A stretch of 5,891 nt of DNA, taken from assembly GCA_016290255.1 (NCBI GenBank), contig JAEETG010000104.1:1-5891 (forward strand). Direction: 5' to 3'. The notes under the pieces were generated by a model. That model saw nothing but the letters and a program-made list of their open reading frames with translations, was not told where the DNA came from and searched no databases. Made by a program: the position numbers and the translations under genes. The stretch is from Clostridia bacterium. GTDB taxonomy: Bacteria > Bacillota > Clostridia > Christensenellales > UBA1242. Positions 1 through 5,754 of the stretch are shown one piece after another; position 1 is the stretch's first letter; the number at the start of each line of letters is the position of its first letter.

Positions 1-1227
1 GCTGTGTCGCAAGACAAAATGCAAGGCGTTTTGGACCAAATTGAACAAGATAGACTTGAAAGAGTTAAGTTTTTTGAAGATGAAAAAAAGCAACTTGAGG
101 GAGAAAGAATTGGTCAAAGAGTTTCTTATGATATTGAAATGATGCGAGAAATTGGTTACTGCAGCGGAGTTGAAAACTACAGCCGTTATTTTGACGGAAG
201 AAAAGAGGGAGAACCGCCATACACTTTGATTGACTACTTCCCAGATGGCTTTTTAACACTTATTGATGAGAGCCACATAACAATTCCGCAGATTAGAGCA
301 ATGTATAATGGGGATAAAGCCAGAAAAACAAGTTTGGTTGATTATGGCTTTAGGCTTCCAGCAGCTTTTGATAATCGCCCACTAAAGTTTGATGAGTTCA
401 ACAAAAAAATAGGTCAAACAGTTTATATTTCCGCAACACCAGCAGCCTATGAGTTAGACAAAGCCAAAAAGGTTGTTGAACAAATTAACAGGCCAACAGG
501 ACTTTTGGACCCTAAGATTGAAATCAAAAAGGTTGATGGGCAAGTTGAAAGTTTAATTAAGGAAGCAAAACTTGTGATAGAGCACAATGCAAGAGTTTTG
601 GTGACAACCTTAACAAAAAAGATGGCAGAAAGCCTCACAAACTATTTGCTTGAAAACGGAATTAAAGCAAAATATATGCACTCCGACATCGACACATTGG
701 AGAGAATAGACATCATAAATGGGTTAAGGCAAGGAGATTTTGATGTTTTGGTTGGAATCAACCTTTTGCGTGAGGGGCTTGATATGCCAGAAGTTGAACT
801 TGTTTGCATACTAGATGCCGACAAAGAAGGCTTTCTTCGTTCAGAAGGCTCACTTATTCAAACAATTGGAAGAGCGGCAAGAAACAAAGACGGGCGTGTT
901 ATTATGTTTGCAAACACAATAACAAAGTCAATGCAAAGAGCAATCGACATAACCGAAAAGAGAAGAAAAGAGCAGATGAGGTTCAACAAAGAACACGGCA
1001 TCACGCCAACAACAATCAAAAAAGAGATTAAAAACAGCTTGGAAATCAGCAAAAAAGTTGTCACTGAAACAGTTGATGACATTGATATTCCACAAGAAAT
1101 CGAAAAACTCACATCACTTATGAAAATAGCCTCAAAAAACCTTGATTTTGAGCGTGCAATTGATTTACGCGATAAAATACAAGAACTCAGAAAAAGAATG
1201 CAAAAAGGAGCAAAAAATGGAAAATAA
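1..1227 (+). CDS. uvrB: UvrB, excinuclease ABC subunit B (C-terminal part, 5' end outside window)
   Basis: UvrB is the DNA-damage verification helicase of nucleotide excision repair. It takes over the lesion from UvrA and recruits UvrC for incision. The reading frame is open from base 1, so the GTG at base 4 is an internal codon, not a start. About 408 residues are visible of a family norm near 660, so roughly the first 250 (Walker A, beta-hairpin and UvrA-binding part) lie upstream. Visible motifs, counting the codon at base 1 as residue 1, are: GYCSGVENYSRYF (~52-64), helicase motif II DESH (89-92), SATP (144-147), HSDID (227-231), GINLLREGLDMPE (252-264), the motif VI region QTIGRAARN (287-295), and a C-terminal UVR domain with NLDFERAIDLRDKIQELR (~380-397). 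The UVR domain is the contact for UvrC and UvrA. The linker before it looks shorter than in E. coli. The stop TAA lies inside uvrA, giving an 11-base overlap. Identification is very secure. Confidence 0.98.
   Translation, partial: AVSQDKMQGVLDQIEQDRLERVKFFEDEKKQLEGERIGQRVSYDIEMMREIGYCSGVENYSRYFDGRKEGEPPYTLIDYFPDGFLTLIDESHITIPQIRAMYNGDKARKTSLVDYGFRLPAAFDNRPLKFDEFNKKIGQTVYISATPAAYELDKAKKVVEQINRPTGLLDPKIEIKKVDGQVESLIKEAKLVIEHNARVLVTTLTKKMAESLTNYLLENGIKAKYMHSDIDTLERIDIINGLRQGDFDVLVGINLLREGLDMPEVELVCILDADKEGFLRSEGSLIQTIGRAARNKDGRVIMFANTITKSMQRAIDITEKRRKEQMRFNKEHGITPTTIKKEIKNSLEISKKVVTETVDDIDIPQEIEKLTSLMKIASKNLDFERAIDLRDKIQELRKRMQKGAKNGK
1205..1210 (+). promoter_or_regulatory. Ribosome binding site of uvrA, inside the end of uvrB
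   Basis: AAGGAG lies six bases before the ATG at 1217, within the last codons of uvrB. It fixes the uvrA start at 1217. The open frame extends 25 codons further up to an ATG at 1142, but that upstream stretch reads as a non-UvrA sequence and is out of frame with, and shadowed by, uvrB. The site makes uvrA translation likely to be coupled to uvrB translation. Confidence 0.9.
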
Positions 1228-4027
1228 CATAGTAATAAAAGGAGCAAAGGAAAACAACCTGAAAGATATTTCTGTCACAATCCCTAGAAATAAGTTTGTT
1301 GTTTTCACTGGTGTTTCTGGGAGCGGGAAATCTTCACTTGCTTTTGGAACAATTTTCGCTGAAGGGCAAAGAAGATATGTTGAAAGTTTGTCCAGCTACG
1401 CCAGAATGTTTTTGGGTCAAACCCAAAAGCCAAATGTTGAAAGCGTTGACGGGCTTTCTCCAGCAATTTGTATTGACCAAAAAACAACAAACCACAACCC
1501 AAGGTCAACAGTTGGAACTGTGACGGAAATTTATGACTACTTAAGGCTTTTGTATGCAAGAATTGGAACGCCTTATTGTCCAAACTGCAAAAAGCCAATT
1601 GAAAAGCAACCAATAGACTTAATTGTTCAAAAAGTTATGAGTTATCCAGAAAACTCAAAAATTCAAATTTTGGCTCCCGTTGTTCGTGGGGAAAAAGGGA
1701 CTTGGGCAAAACTTTTTGAAACACTCAAAAAAGATGGTTTTTCAAGAGTTATTGTTGACGGTGACCAAAGAACACTAGATGAAGACATTGTTTTGGGAAA
1801 AACATATAAACACACAATTTCTGTTATTGTGGACCGCCTTATTGTTCAAGCAGACATTTTGTCTAGACTAACCGAAAGTTTGGAGGCAGCGCTGAAACTA
1901 GCAAACGGGCTTGTTGTTGTGAAAACAGACGAAAATGAAGAAATGTTTTCAACAAACTATGCTTGCCCAGATTGTGGTTATGTTTTGGAAGAAATCACTC
2001 CAAGATTGTTTTCTTTCAACTCGCCATTTGGTGCGTGCCCAAAGTGTTTGGGAATTGGTTATACCGAAGAAATTGATTCCAGCCTTGCAATTCCAGACCC
2101 AACCTTGTCGGTTGCAGATGGAGTGTTATCTGTGAGTGGTTGGCGTGGAGATGAATATAGTTTCACCTATAAGTTTTTGGAGGCTGTTTGCAACAAAAAT
2201 GGCATTGATATTCACTGCCCATTCAACAAACTTCCAAAAGCACATCAAGAAGTTTTGTTATATGGAACTGGTGATGAAAAATATGAGGTTATTTCTTTTA
2301 GGGGAAATAAGTTTGTGATGAAGTTTGAAGGGGTTATCAACAACCTTCAAAGAAGATATATGGAGAGCGAAAGCGAAACAATAAAGAAAGATATTGGAAA
2401 ACTTGTTAGAGAGGATTTGTGCACAGAATGTGGGGGTAGGCGCCTAAATAACAAGGCATTGTCTGTTAAAATTGACGGAAAGAACATAATTGAGATAACA
2501 AACTATTCTATTGATAAACTAATTGAATATTTTGAAAACCTAAAATTAAGCAAAACAAAAGCAATGATTGCTGAGCCAATTTTGAAAGAAATAAACAATA
2601 GACTTTCATTTTTGAAAAATGTTGGATTAAACTATCTAACTCTTTCTCGTTCTGCCGAAACTCTAAGCGGTGGAGAGGCACAAAGAATTAGGCTTGCTAC
2701 CCAAATTGGAAGTGGGCTTGTTGGTGTTTTGTACATTTTGGACGAGCCATCAATTGGTCTTCACCAAAGAGATAATGACATGCTCCTAAAAACTCTTTTG
2801 AACTTAAGAGATTTGGGAAACAGCGTTATTGTTGTTGAACACGATGAAGACACAATAAGATCAGCAGACTTTATTGTTGACGTTGGCCCATATGCAGGAA
2901 TTCACGGTGGAGAAATTGTGGCAACTGGAACTCCGCAAGATATTATGAAATGTGAAAGGTCAGTCACTGGAAAATTTTTGAGCGGAAAAGAAACAATTGC
3001 TGTTCCAGAAAAGAGAAGAGAGCCAAAAGATTATATTGAAATTATTGGTGCAAAAGAGAATAATCTAAAAGGCATAAACATAAAATTGCCAACAGGGGTG
3101 TTCACGGCGGTTACTGGAGTTTCTGGAAGTGGAAAATCAAGCCTTGTTAACAGAATATTATATCCATATTCTTCAAACCTTTTGAATAAATCAAAACTTC
3201 AGGTTGGAAAAGTTGAAAAGATTAACAACTTGGAAGTGTTTGACAAAGTGATAGACATCGACCAATCTCCAATTGGGAAAACTCCAAGGAGTAACCCAGC
3301 AACCTACACAGGGCTGTTCACAATGATTAGAGAACTTTTTGCTGCCACTCAAGACGCAAAAGTTAGGGGCTACACATCAAGCCGATTTAGTTTTAACCTA
3401 AAAGGTGGAAGATGTGATGCTTGTGACGGTGCTGGAGTGAAAGAAATACAAATGTATTTTCTTCCAGACATAACTGTTCCTTGTGAGGTTTGCAAGGGTA
3501 AAAGATATAACAGAGAAACTTTGGAAGTGAAATATAAAGGCAAATCCATTGCTGATGTTTTGGATATGACCGTTGATGAGGGTGTTGAGTTCTTTAAAAA
3601 CATTCCATCAATTAACAACAAACTAAAGTCCATAAAAGATGTTGGGCTTGGCTACATTAAACTTGGCCAGTCTGCAACAGAACTTAGCGGAGGAGAGGCA
3701 CAAAGAGTTAAACTTGCAACAGAACTTTCTAAACGAAGCACTGGAAAAACCCTATACATTTTGGACGAGCCAACAACAGGGCTTAGTTCATATGATGTTA
3801 AAAAACTTTTGGGTGTTCTAAATGGTTTGGTTGACCAAGGGAACACTGTTGTTGTGATTGAACACAACCTAGATGTCATAAAGTCAGCCGACTATATTAT
3901 TGACCTTGGCCCAGAGGGTGGAACTGGGGGCGGAACAGTTATCGCACAAGGGAAGCCTGAAGAAGTTGCCACTGTTCAAAAGAGTTTCACAGGAAAATAC
4001 TTAAAAAAATATTTGAAAAAGGACTAA
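1217..4027 (+). CDS. uvrA: UvrA, excinuclease ABC subunit A (DNA-damage recognition ATPase)
   Basis: UvrA is a dimeric ABC-type ATPase that scans DNA for bulky lesions and loads UvrB. The protein is 936 aa, the usual family length (about 940). Domains in order: Walker A1 GVSGSGKS (32-39); HNPRSTVGT (93-101); a C4 zinc module C250/C253 and C274/C277; UvrB-binding and insertion region (~290-400); ABC signature LSGGEAQR (483-490) with Walker B LYILDEP (505-511) and the following IGLH; second-half Walker A2 GVSGSGKS (634-641); second C4 zinc module C733/C736 and C756/C759, the one needed for damage recognition; signature LSGGEAQR (823-830); Walker B LYILDEP (846-852). All catalytic motifs are intact. 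An additional CxxC at 121-124 is present. One oddity is TTGLSS at 853-858, where most UvrAs have TTGLH. The start at 1217 is chosen from its ribosome binding site and the MENNIVIKGAKENNLK N-terminus, typical of UvrA. It is transcribed with uvrB, as is common in Bacillota. Confidence 0.99.
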   Translation: MENNIVIKGAKENNLKDISVTIPRNKFVVFTGVSGSGKSSLAFGTIFAEGQRRYVESLSSYARMFLGQTQKPNVESVDGLSPAICIDQKTTNHNPRSTVGTVTEIYDYLRLLYARIGTPYCPNCKKPIEKQPIDLIVQKVMSYPENSKIQILAPVVRGEKGTWAKLFETLKKDGFSRVIVDGDQRTLDEDIVLGKTYKHTISVIVDRLIVQADILSRLTESLEAALKLANGLVVVKTDENEEMFSTNYACPDCGYVLEEITPRLFSFNSPFGACPKCLGIGYTEEIDSSLAIPDPTLSVADGVLSVSGWRGDEYSFTYKFLEAVCNKNGIDIHCPFNKLPKAHQEVLLYGTGDEKYEVISFRGNKFVMKFEGVINNLQRRYMESESETIKKDIGKLVREDLCTECGGRRLNNKALSVKIDGKNIIEITNYSIDKLIEYFENLKLSKTKAMIAEPILKEINNRLSFLKNVGLNYLTLSRSAETLSGGEAQRIRLATQIGSGLVGVLYILDEPSIGLHQRDNDMLLKTLLNLRDLGNSVIVVEHDEDTIRSADFIVDVGPYAGIHGGEIVATGTPQDIMKCERSVTGKFLSGKETIAVPEKRREPKDYIEIIGAKENNLKGINIKLPTGVFTAVTGVSGSGKSSLVNRILYPYSSNLLNKSKLQVGKVEKINNLEVFDKVIDIDQSPIGKTPRSNPATYTGLFTMIRELFAATQDAKVRGYTSSRFSFNLKGGRCDACDGAGVKEIQMYFLPDITVPCEVCKGKRYNRETLEVKYKGKSIADVLDMTVDEGVEFFKNIPSINNKLKSIKDVGLGYIKLGQSATELSGGEAQRVKLATELSKRSTGKTLYILDEPTTGLSSYDVKKLLGVLNGLVDQGNTVVVIEHNLDVIKSADYIIDLGPEGGTGGGTVIAQGKPEEVATVQKSFTGKYLKKYLKKD

Positions 4028-4037
4028 ATATGATAGC

Positions 4038-4379
4038 ATGATAGTTGATATAAAAAAAGTTCAAATAACAGTCACTGTTCCATTTTCTCATGTTGATATT
4101 GTGAGAAATGCAATATGGGGCATAGGTGCTGGAATTATTGGGGAATACACAAATTGTTCACTTGCTTCAAAAGTTATTGGAACATTTAAGCCAAGTTTGA
4201 GTGCAAAACCATTTATTGGTGAAAACAACGAACTTGAATTTGTCGAAGAAGAGCAACTTGAATTTAGATGCAATGTTGAAGAGGTGAAAAAAGTTGTTCA
4301 AAAAATTAGGGAAGTTCACCCATATGAAGAACCCGCAATCAACATTATTCCTTTAATGGAAGAAGATAGTTTTAATTAA
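4038..4379 (+). CDS. COG3323-family protein (CutA/PII-like, YqfO/Nif3-associated domain)
   Basis: This is a 113-aa soluble protein with no signal peptide or membrane segment. The pattern GAGIIGEYTNCS (30-41), a GTFKP-containing strand (48-52), KPFIG (57-61), LEFVEEEQLEF (66-76) and HPYEEPAINIIPL (94-106) is the hallmark of the COG3323 family. That family forms the PII/CutA-like ferredoxin-fold domain inserted in the Nif3-type protein YqfO of Bacilli, and also occurs alone, as here. Biochemical function is not established. A metal or small-ligand sensing role is suggested only by fold and partner. The ATG lies 10 bases after the uvrA stop, so the gene is probably co-transcribed with uvrBA. The nearest Shine-Dalgarno-like run, AAAAAGGA (4016-4023), is 14 bases away, a poor spacing, so translation may depend on ribosomes coming off uvrA. 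A terminator follows directly. Family assignment is confident, function is not. Confidence 0.85.
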   Translation: MIVDIKKVQITVTVPFSHVDIVRNAIWGIGAGIIGEYTNCSLASKVIGTFKPSLSAKPFIGENNELEFVEEEQLEFRCNVEEVKKVVQKIREVHPYEEPAINIIPLMEEDSFN

Positions 4380-4387
4380 AAGAGCAT

Positions 4388-4415
4388 AGCATAATTTTGT
4401 TATGCTTTTATTTTT
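4388..4415 (+). terminator. Rho-independent terminator of the uvrB-uvrA-COG3323 unit
   Basis: AGCATAA (4388-4394) pairs perfectly with TTATGCT (4400-4406) around a five-base loop. It is followed by a T-rich run (TTTTATTTTT, about 4406-4415). It starts nine bases after the stop codon of the COG3323 gene. The stem is short at 7 bp and AT-rich, but position and T-tract fit an intrinsic terminator that ends the repair operon. Confidence 0.8.
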
Positions 4416-4429
4416 GCTTACCCATATTT

Positions 4430-4448
4430 TTTGTGCAATTTGCACAAA
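4430..4448. repeat. Perfect 19-bp palindrome, operator-like
   Basis: TTTGTGCAA and TTGCACAAA form a perfect inverted repeat with 9-bp arms and a single central T at 4439. It is not followed by a T-run on either strand, so it does not look like a terminator. Its size and symmetry are those of a site for a homodimeric regulator. It lies about 77 bases upstream of the -35 element of the riboswitch promoter, which is far for a simple repressor site. No regulator family can be named from the sequence. Confidence 0.55.
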
Positions 4449-4460
4449 CTTTTCAAATAT

Positions 4461-4508
4461 TTTTTGTGGCATTTTTTGGCGTCAATAAGCCAAGATGTGG
4501 CAAAAAAA
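4461..4508. repeat. 48-bp imperfect inverted repeat upstream of the promoter
   Basis: Bases 4461-4480 and 4489-4508 can pair at 17 of 20 positions, two of them G-T, around the eight-base loop GTCAATAA. The core TTGGC/GCCAA is perfect. Outer blocks TGG-C/G-CA and TTTTT/AAAAA are separated by single mismatches (4473/4496, 4469/4500, 4466/4503). As a by-product the heptamer TGTGGCA occurs twice (4465-4471 and 4496-4502). The arms end in T-run and A-run, but neither strand has a T-run after the stem outside the pairing. The element ends 16 bases before the -35 box at 4525. Function is unknown: an operator, a DNA cruciform, or a remnant of a small element are all possible. Confidence 0.5.
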
Positions 4509-4524
4509 TGAAAAAAATGGTATA

Positions 4525-4553
4525 TTGACGGAATTATTTGTTTATGATAAAAT
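4525..4553 (+). promoter_or_regulatory. Sigma-A type promoter driving the riboswitch leader and the 291-aa gene
   Basis: TTGACG (4525-4530) and TAAAAT (4548-4553) are separated by the ideal 17 bases, and TGA (4545-4547) supplies an extended -10. Transcription should begin near 4560, about 17 bases before riboswitch stem P1. This makes a leader of roughly 215 bases before the ATG at 4776. The call rests on consensus match and on its position relative to the leader. Confidence 0.75.
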
Positions 4554-4576
4554 GACCATGTAATTAGATAAGAGCC

Positions 4577-4677
4577 CATCAAGGGGAGTAAAAGACGCTA
4601 ATTTTTTAGCGTGGCAAATATCGTCATAACCAAGGAATAAAGCCTTCGGATTTGCTTTAAATTTTGAGACTTTGATG
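4577..4677 (+). promoter_or_regulatory. yybP-ykoY-type manganese riboswitch aptamer
   Basis: The leader carries the key parts of the yybP-ykoY family in the right order. P1 is CATCAAGG (4577-4584) with CTTTGATG (4670-4677). The conserved loop sequence GGGGAGTA follows at 4583-4590. P2 is a hairpin, ACGCTAA/TTAGCGT (4595-4601, 4606-4612). P3 is GCAAAT/ATTTGC (4614-4619, 4650-4655). Above P3 sits the conserved internal-loop signature TCGTCA (4621-4626), then a small hairpin AAGG/CCTT (4632-4635, 4643-4646) and CGG (4647-4649). The 3' side ends in GAGAC before the P1 partner strand, as in the family's AAGACC. Established knowledge: in this class the loops carrying GGGGAGUA and UCGUCA dock and bind Mn2+ between them, usually switching Mn efflux genes on. 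The arm seen in some members between P3 and the 3' P1 strand appears to be missing here. No covariance search was run. Confidence 0.85.
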
Positions 4678-4732
4678 CATAAACAGAGTTTGTGAGCCAA
4701 CAAATTTTGTGAGTGCTGTCAAAGTCTTTTTT
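4667..4732 (+). terminator. Riboswitch-controlled intrinsic terminator (expression platform)
   Basis: AGACTTTGA (4667-4675) pairs perfectly with TCAAAGTCT (4719-4727), followed by six Ts (4727-4732). Inside, GCAT (4677-4680) can pair with GTGC (4713-4716), and a 10-bp helix forms between 4683-4692 and 4701-4710 (two G-U pairs) with an eight-base loop. The 5' arm overlaps the 3' strand of riboswitch P1 (4670-4677), so aptamer and terminator cannot form together. Ligand-stabilised P1 therefore acts as an anti-terminator, and the predicted logic is ON with Mn2+. Confidence 0.85.
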
Positions 4733-4775
4733 ATTTGGTTACAAATATATGTATAATTTATAGGAGAAATAAAAA

Positions 4776-5651
4776 ATGATTAACACAAATGACGGGGAGC
4801 CTGTCCCGTGCGATGATGAAACATTGCTAAAAGAGGCAGATGATGTTTTAAATCAATTAAGAAAGCGTATTCAGGAAAATGAAGAACAAATTGAAAAAGA
4901 TAAAAAAGAATTGAACAAAGTGTCTAAACGAAGAGATAAATGGAATCGTTGGTGCTGTATATCAGAGAGATGGCCAATTTCCGTTTTTGCAAGTGACTCA
5001 ATTGGAGCTGGATTGTATACATTTATATCAGGTGTTGTGACTGTGTTTGGGGCTGTTTTTAAATATGGGTCTAGCCTCGCAAAACATGGTGGAAACCACA
5101 GAGGGTTTGATGAAATAAAATCATATTTATTAAATAACAAAGAAGCATTGCAAGAAGCTCAGGAAAAGATTGGATCAACAGATATTAATTTTATTAGTGG
5201 ATATTTAACAGGTGACGACAGTTTATCCAATGCTTTGTTTGCATCAACTGGTCTTAGAGAATTTTTAATAAACAATAGTCAAATTGCAACAACAGAAGCT
5301 CTTAAATTTGGTGCTGAGATTTTTGCTGGATTGATGGCAATTGCTTTTGTTCCTGTAGCTTTAGATGCTGTTTTTTATAAAAAATATAATAAATTTGATG
5401 ATAAAGTATGGGATTATAGAAAAGAAATTGAAAGAAAAAAGAAAAGCCTTAAAGGATGGAATGAATGGTTAGATATTATTTCAGAAAGATGTGATAGTGT
5501 AAAATATTATTCTAAAAAATTAGAAGATTGTGTTGATGTTTATGATAAGGAAGATTATGTTAGGTCTCGTGAGTATAATAGGGCTATATTAAAAAACCAT
5601 GTTGAAAAAGCAACAAAAGCTTTAGAAAATGATAAAGAACTAAAACGATAA
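4776..5651 (+). CDS. Unrecognised 291-aa membrane-associated coiled-coil protein behind a Mn riboswitch
   Basis: I do not recognise this family. The ATG follows AGGAG (4762-4766) by nine bases, a strong site. Visible layout: a highly charged helical, coiled-coil-like stretch (~15-58, rich in K/E/Q with L/I spacing); an aromatic/Cys patch WNRWCCISERW (56-66); a hydrophobic Gly-rich segment (~76-95, SIGAGLYTFISGVVTVFGAVF); a polar middle with HGGNHRGFDE (104-113) and GYLTGDDSLSNALFAS (142-157); a second hydrophobic segment (~179-201) with P193 and D197; and a charged helical tail (~202-291) carrying WNEWLDIISER (228-238). There is no N-terminal signal peptide. It lacks the hallmarks of TerC, MntP, UPF0016 (ExGDK/S) or a P-type ATPase (DKTG), the usual products under this riboswitch. 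Possible roles, all inference, are a Mn-responsive membrane or envelope stress protein, a toxin-like pore protein, or an accessory gene that has captured the switch. G+C falls along the gene to about 27% in 5401-5500. Confidence 0.8.
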   Translation: MINTNDGEPVPCDDETLLKEADDVLNQLRKRIQENEEQIEKDKKELNKVSKRRDKWNRWCCISERWPISVFASDSIGAGLYTFISGVVTVFGAVFKYGSSLAKHGGNHRGFDEIKSYLLNNKEALQEAQEKIGSTDINFISGYLTGDDSLSNALFASTGLREFLINNSQIATTEALKFGAEIFAGLMAIAFVPVALDAVFYKKYNKFDDKVWDYRKEIERKKKSLKGWNEWLDIISERCDSVKYYSKKLEDCVDVYDKEDYVRSREYNRAILKNHVEKATKALENDKELKR

Positions 5652-5664
5652 CAAAAAGCAATCT

Positions 5665-5707
5665 TTTGATTAAAAGAAATTGAAACTTGAATTATTTGAT
5701 TAAAAGA
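5665..5707. repeat. 13-bp direct repeat spaced 30 bp apart
   Basis: TTTGATTAAAAGA occurs at 5665-5677 and again at 5695-5707, exactly 30 bases apart, close to three helical turns. The first copy is part of a wider inverted repeat, TCTTTT/AAAAGA (5662-5667, 5672-5677). The second copy covers the likely -35 box of the next gene. This arrangement could be a paired regulator site, though the region is so AT-rich that chance repetition is a real alternative. Confidence 0.5.
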
Positions 5708-5724
5708 TAAAGATTAAATATTAT
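5696..5724 (+). promoter_or_regulatory. Probable promoter of the coiled-coil gene at 5755
   Basis: TTGATT (5696-5701) and TATTAT (5719-5724) lie 17 bases apart. A start near 5731 would leave a leader of about 24 bases containing AAAGAGG. The surrounding spacer has only about 15 G or C per 100 bases, so promoter-like strings are expected by chance, and confidence is moderate to low. Confidence 0.45.
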
Positions 5725-5754
5725 TAAAAAATTATATTATATAAAAGAGGTTAT

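Noticed and set aside
4..6. GTG at base 4 as the start of uvrB
   Set aside because: The codon before it is open and in frame, there is no ribosome binding site in view, and about 250 N-terminal residues that UvrB needs would be missing. The gene simply enters the window from the left.
1142..1216. Upstream ATG that would add 25 residues to UvrA
   Set aside because: It lies within the uvrB UVR-domain codons, has no ribosome binding site, and the extra residues do not look like UvrA. The ATG at 1217 has AAGGAG at ideal spacing.
858..1247. Minus-strand open frames antiparallel to uvrB and uvrA
   Set aside because: They are shadows of strongly conserved genes on the + strand, with low-complexity Phe/Ser/Leu-rich products and no supporting start signals.
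1203..1248. AAAAGGAGCAAA repeated at 1203 and 1237
   Set aside because: Both copies encode Lys-Gly-Ala-Lys in their own genes, the second being part of the usual UvrA N-terminus. No start codon follows the second copy at a usable distance. Likely chance.
4430..4448. Palindrome as a second terminator
   Set aside because: The bases after it are ACTTTTC on the + strand, with only four Ts and not adjacent to the stem, and an A-run on the other strand. The real terminator is at 4388-4415.
4552..4563. Mini-ORF ATG-ACC-ATG-TAA before the riboswitch
   Set aside because: It overlaps the -10 box and the predicted transcription start, so it would not be fully transcribed, and it has no ribosome binding site.
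4752..4757. TATAAT between the riboswitch terminator and the 291-aa gene
   Set aside because: No acceptable -35 lies 16-18 bases upstream, and a transcript from it would start about on the ribosome binding site, leaving almost no leader.
1..5651. Alternative genetic code (TGA as Trp)
   Set aside because: TGG is used for Trp, no in-frame TGA occurs, and all visible genes end in TAA, so the standard bacterial code explains everything.
5662..5677. TCTTTT/AAAAGA hairpin as terminator of the 291-aa gene
   Set aside because: The six-base stem is all A-T apart from one G-C pair and no T-run follows, so it is too weak to be called a terminator.
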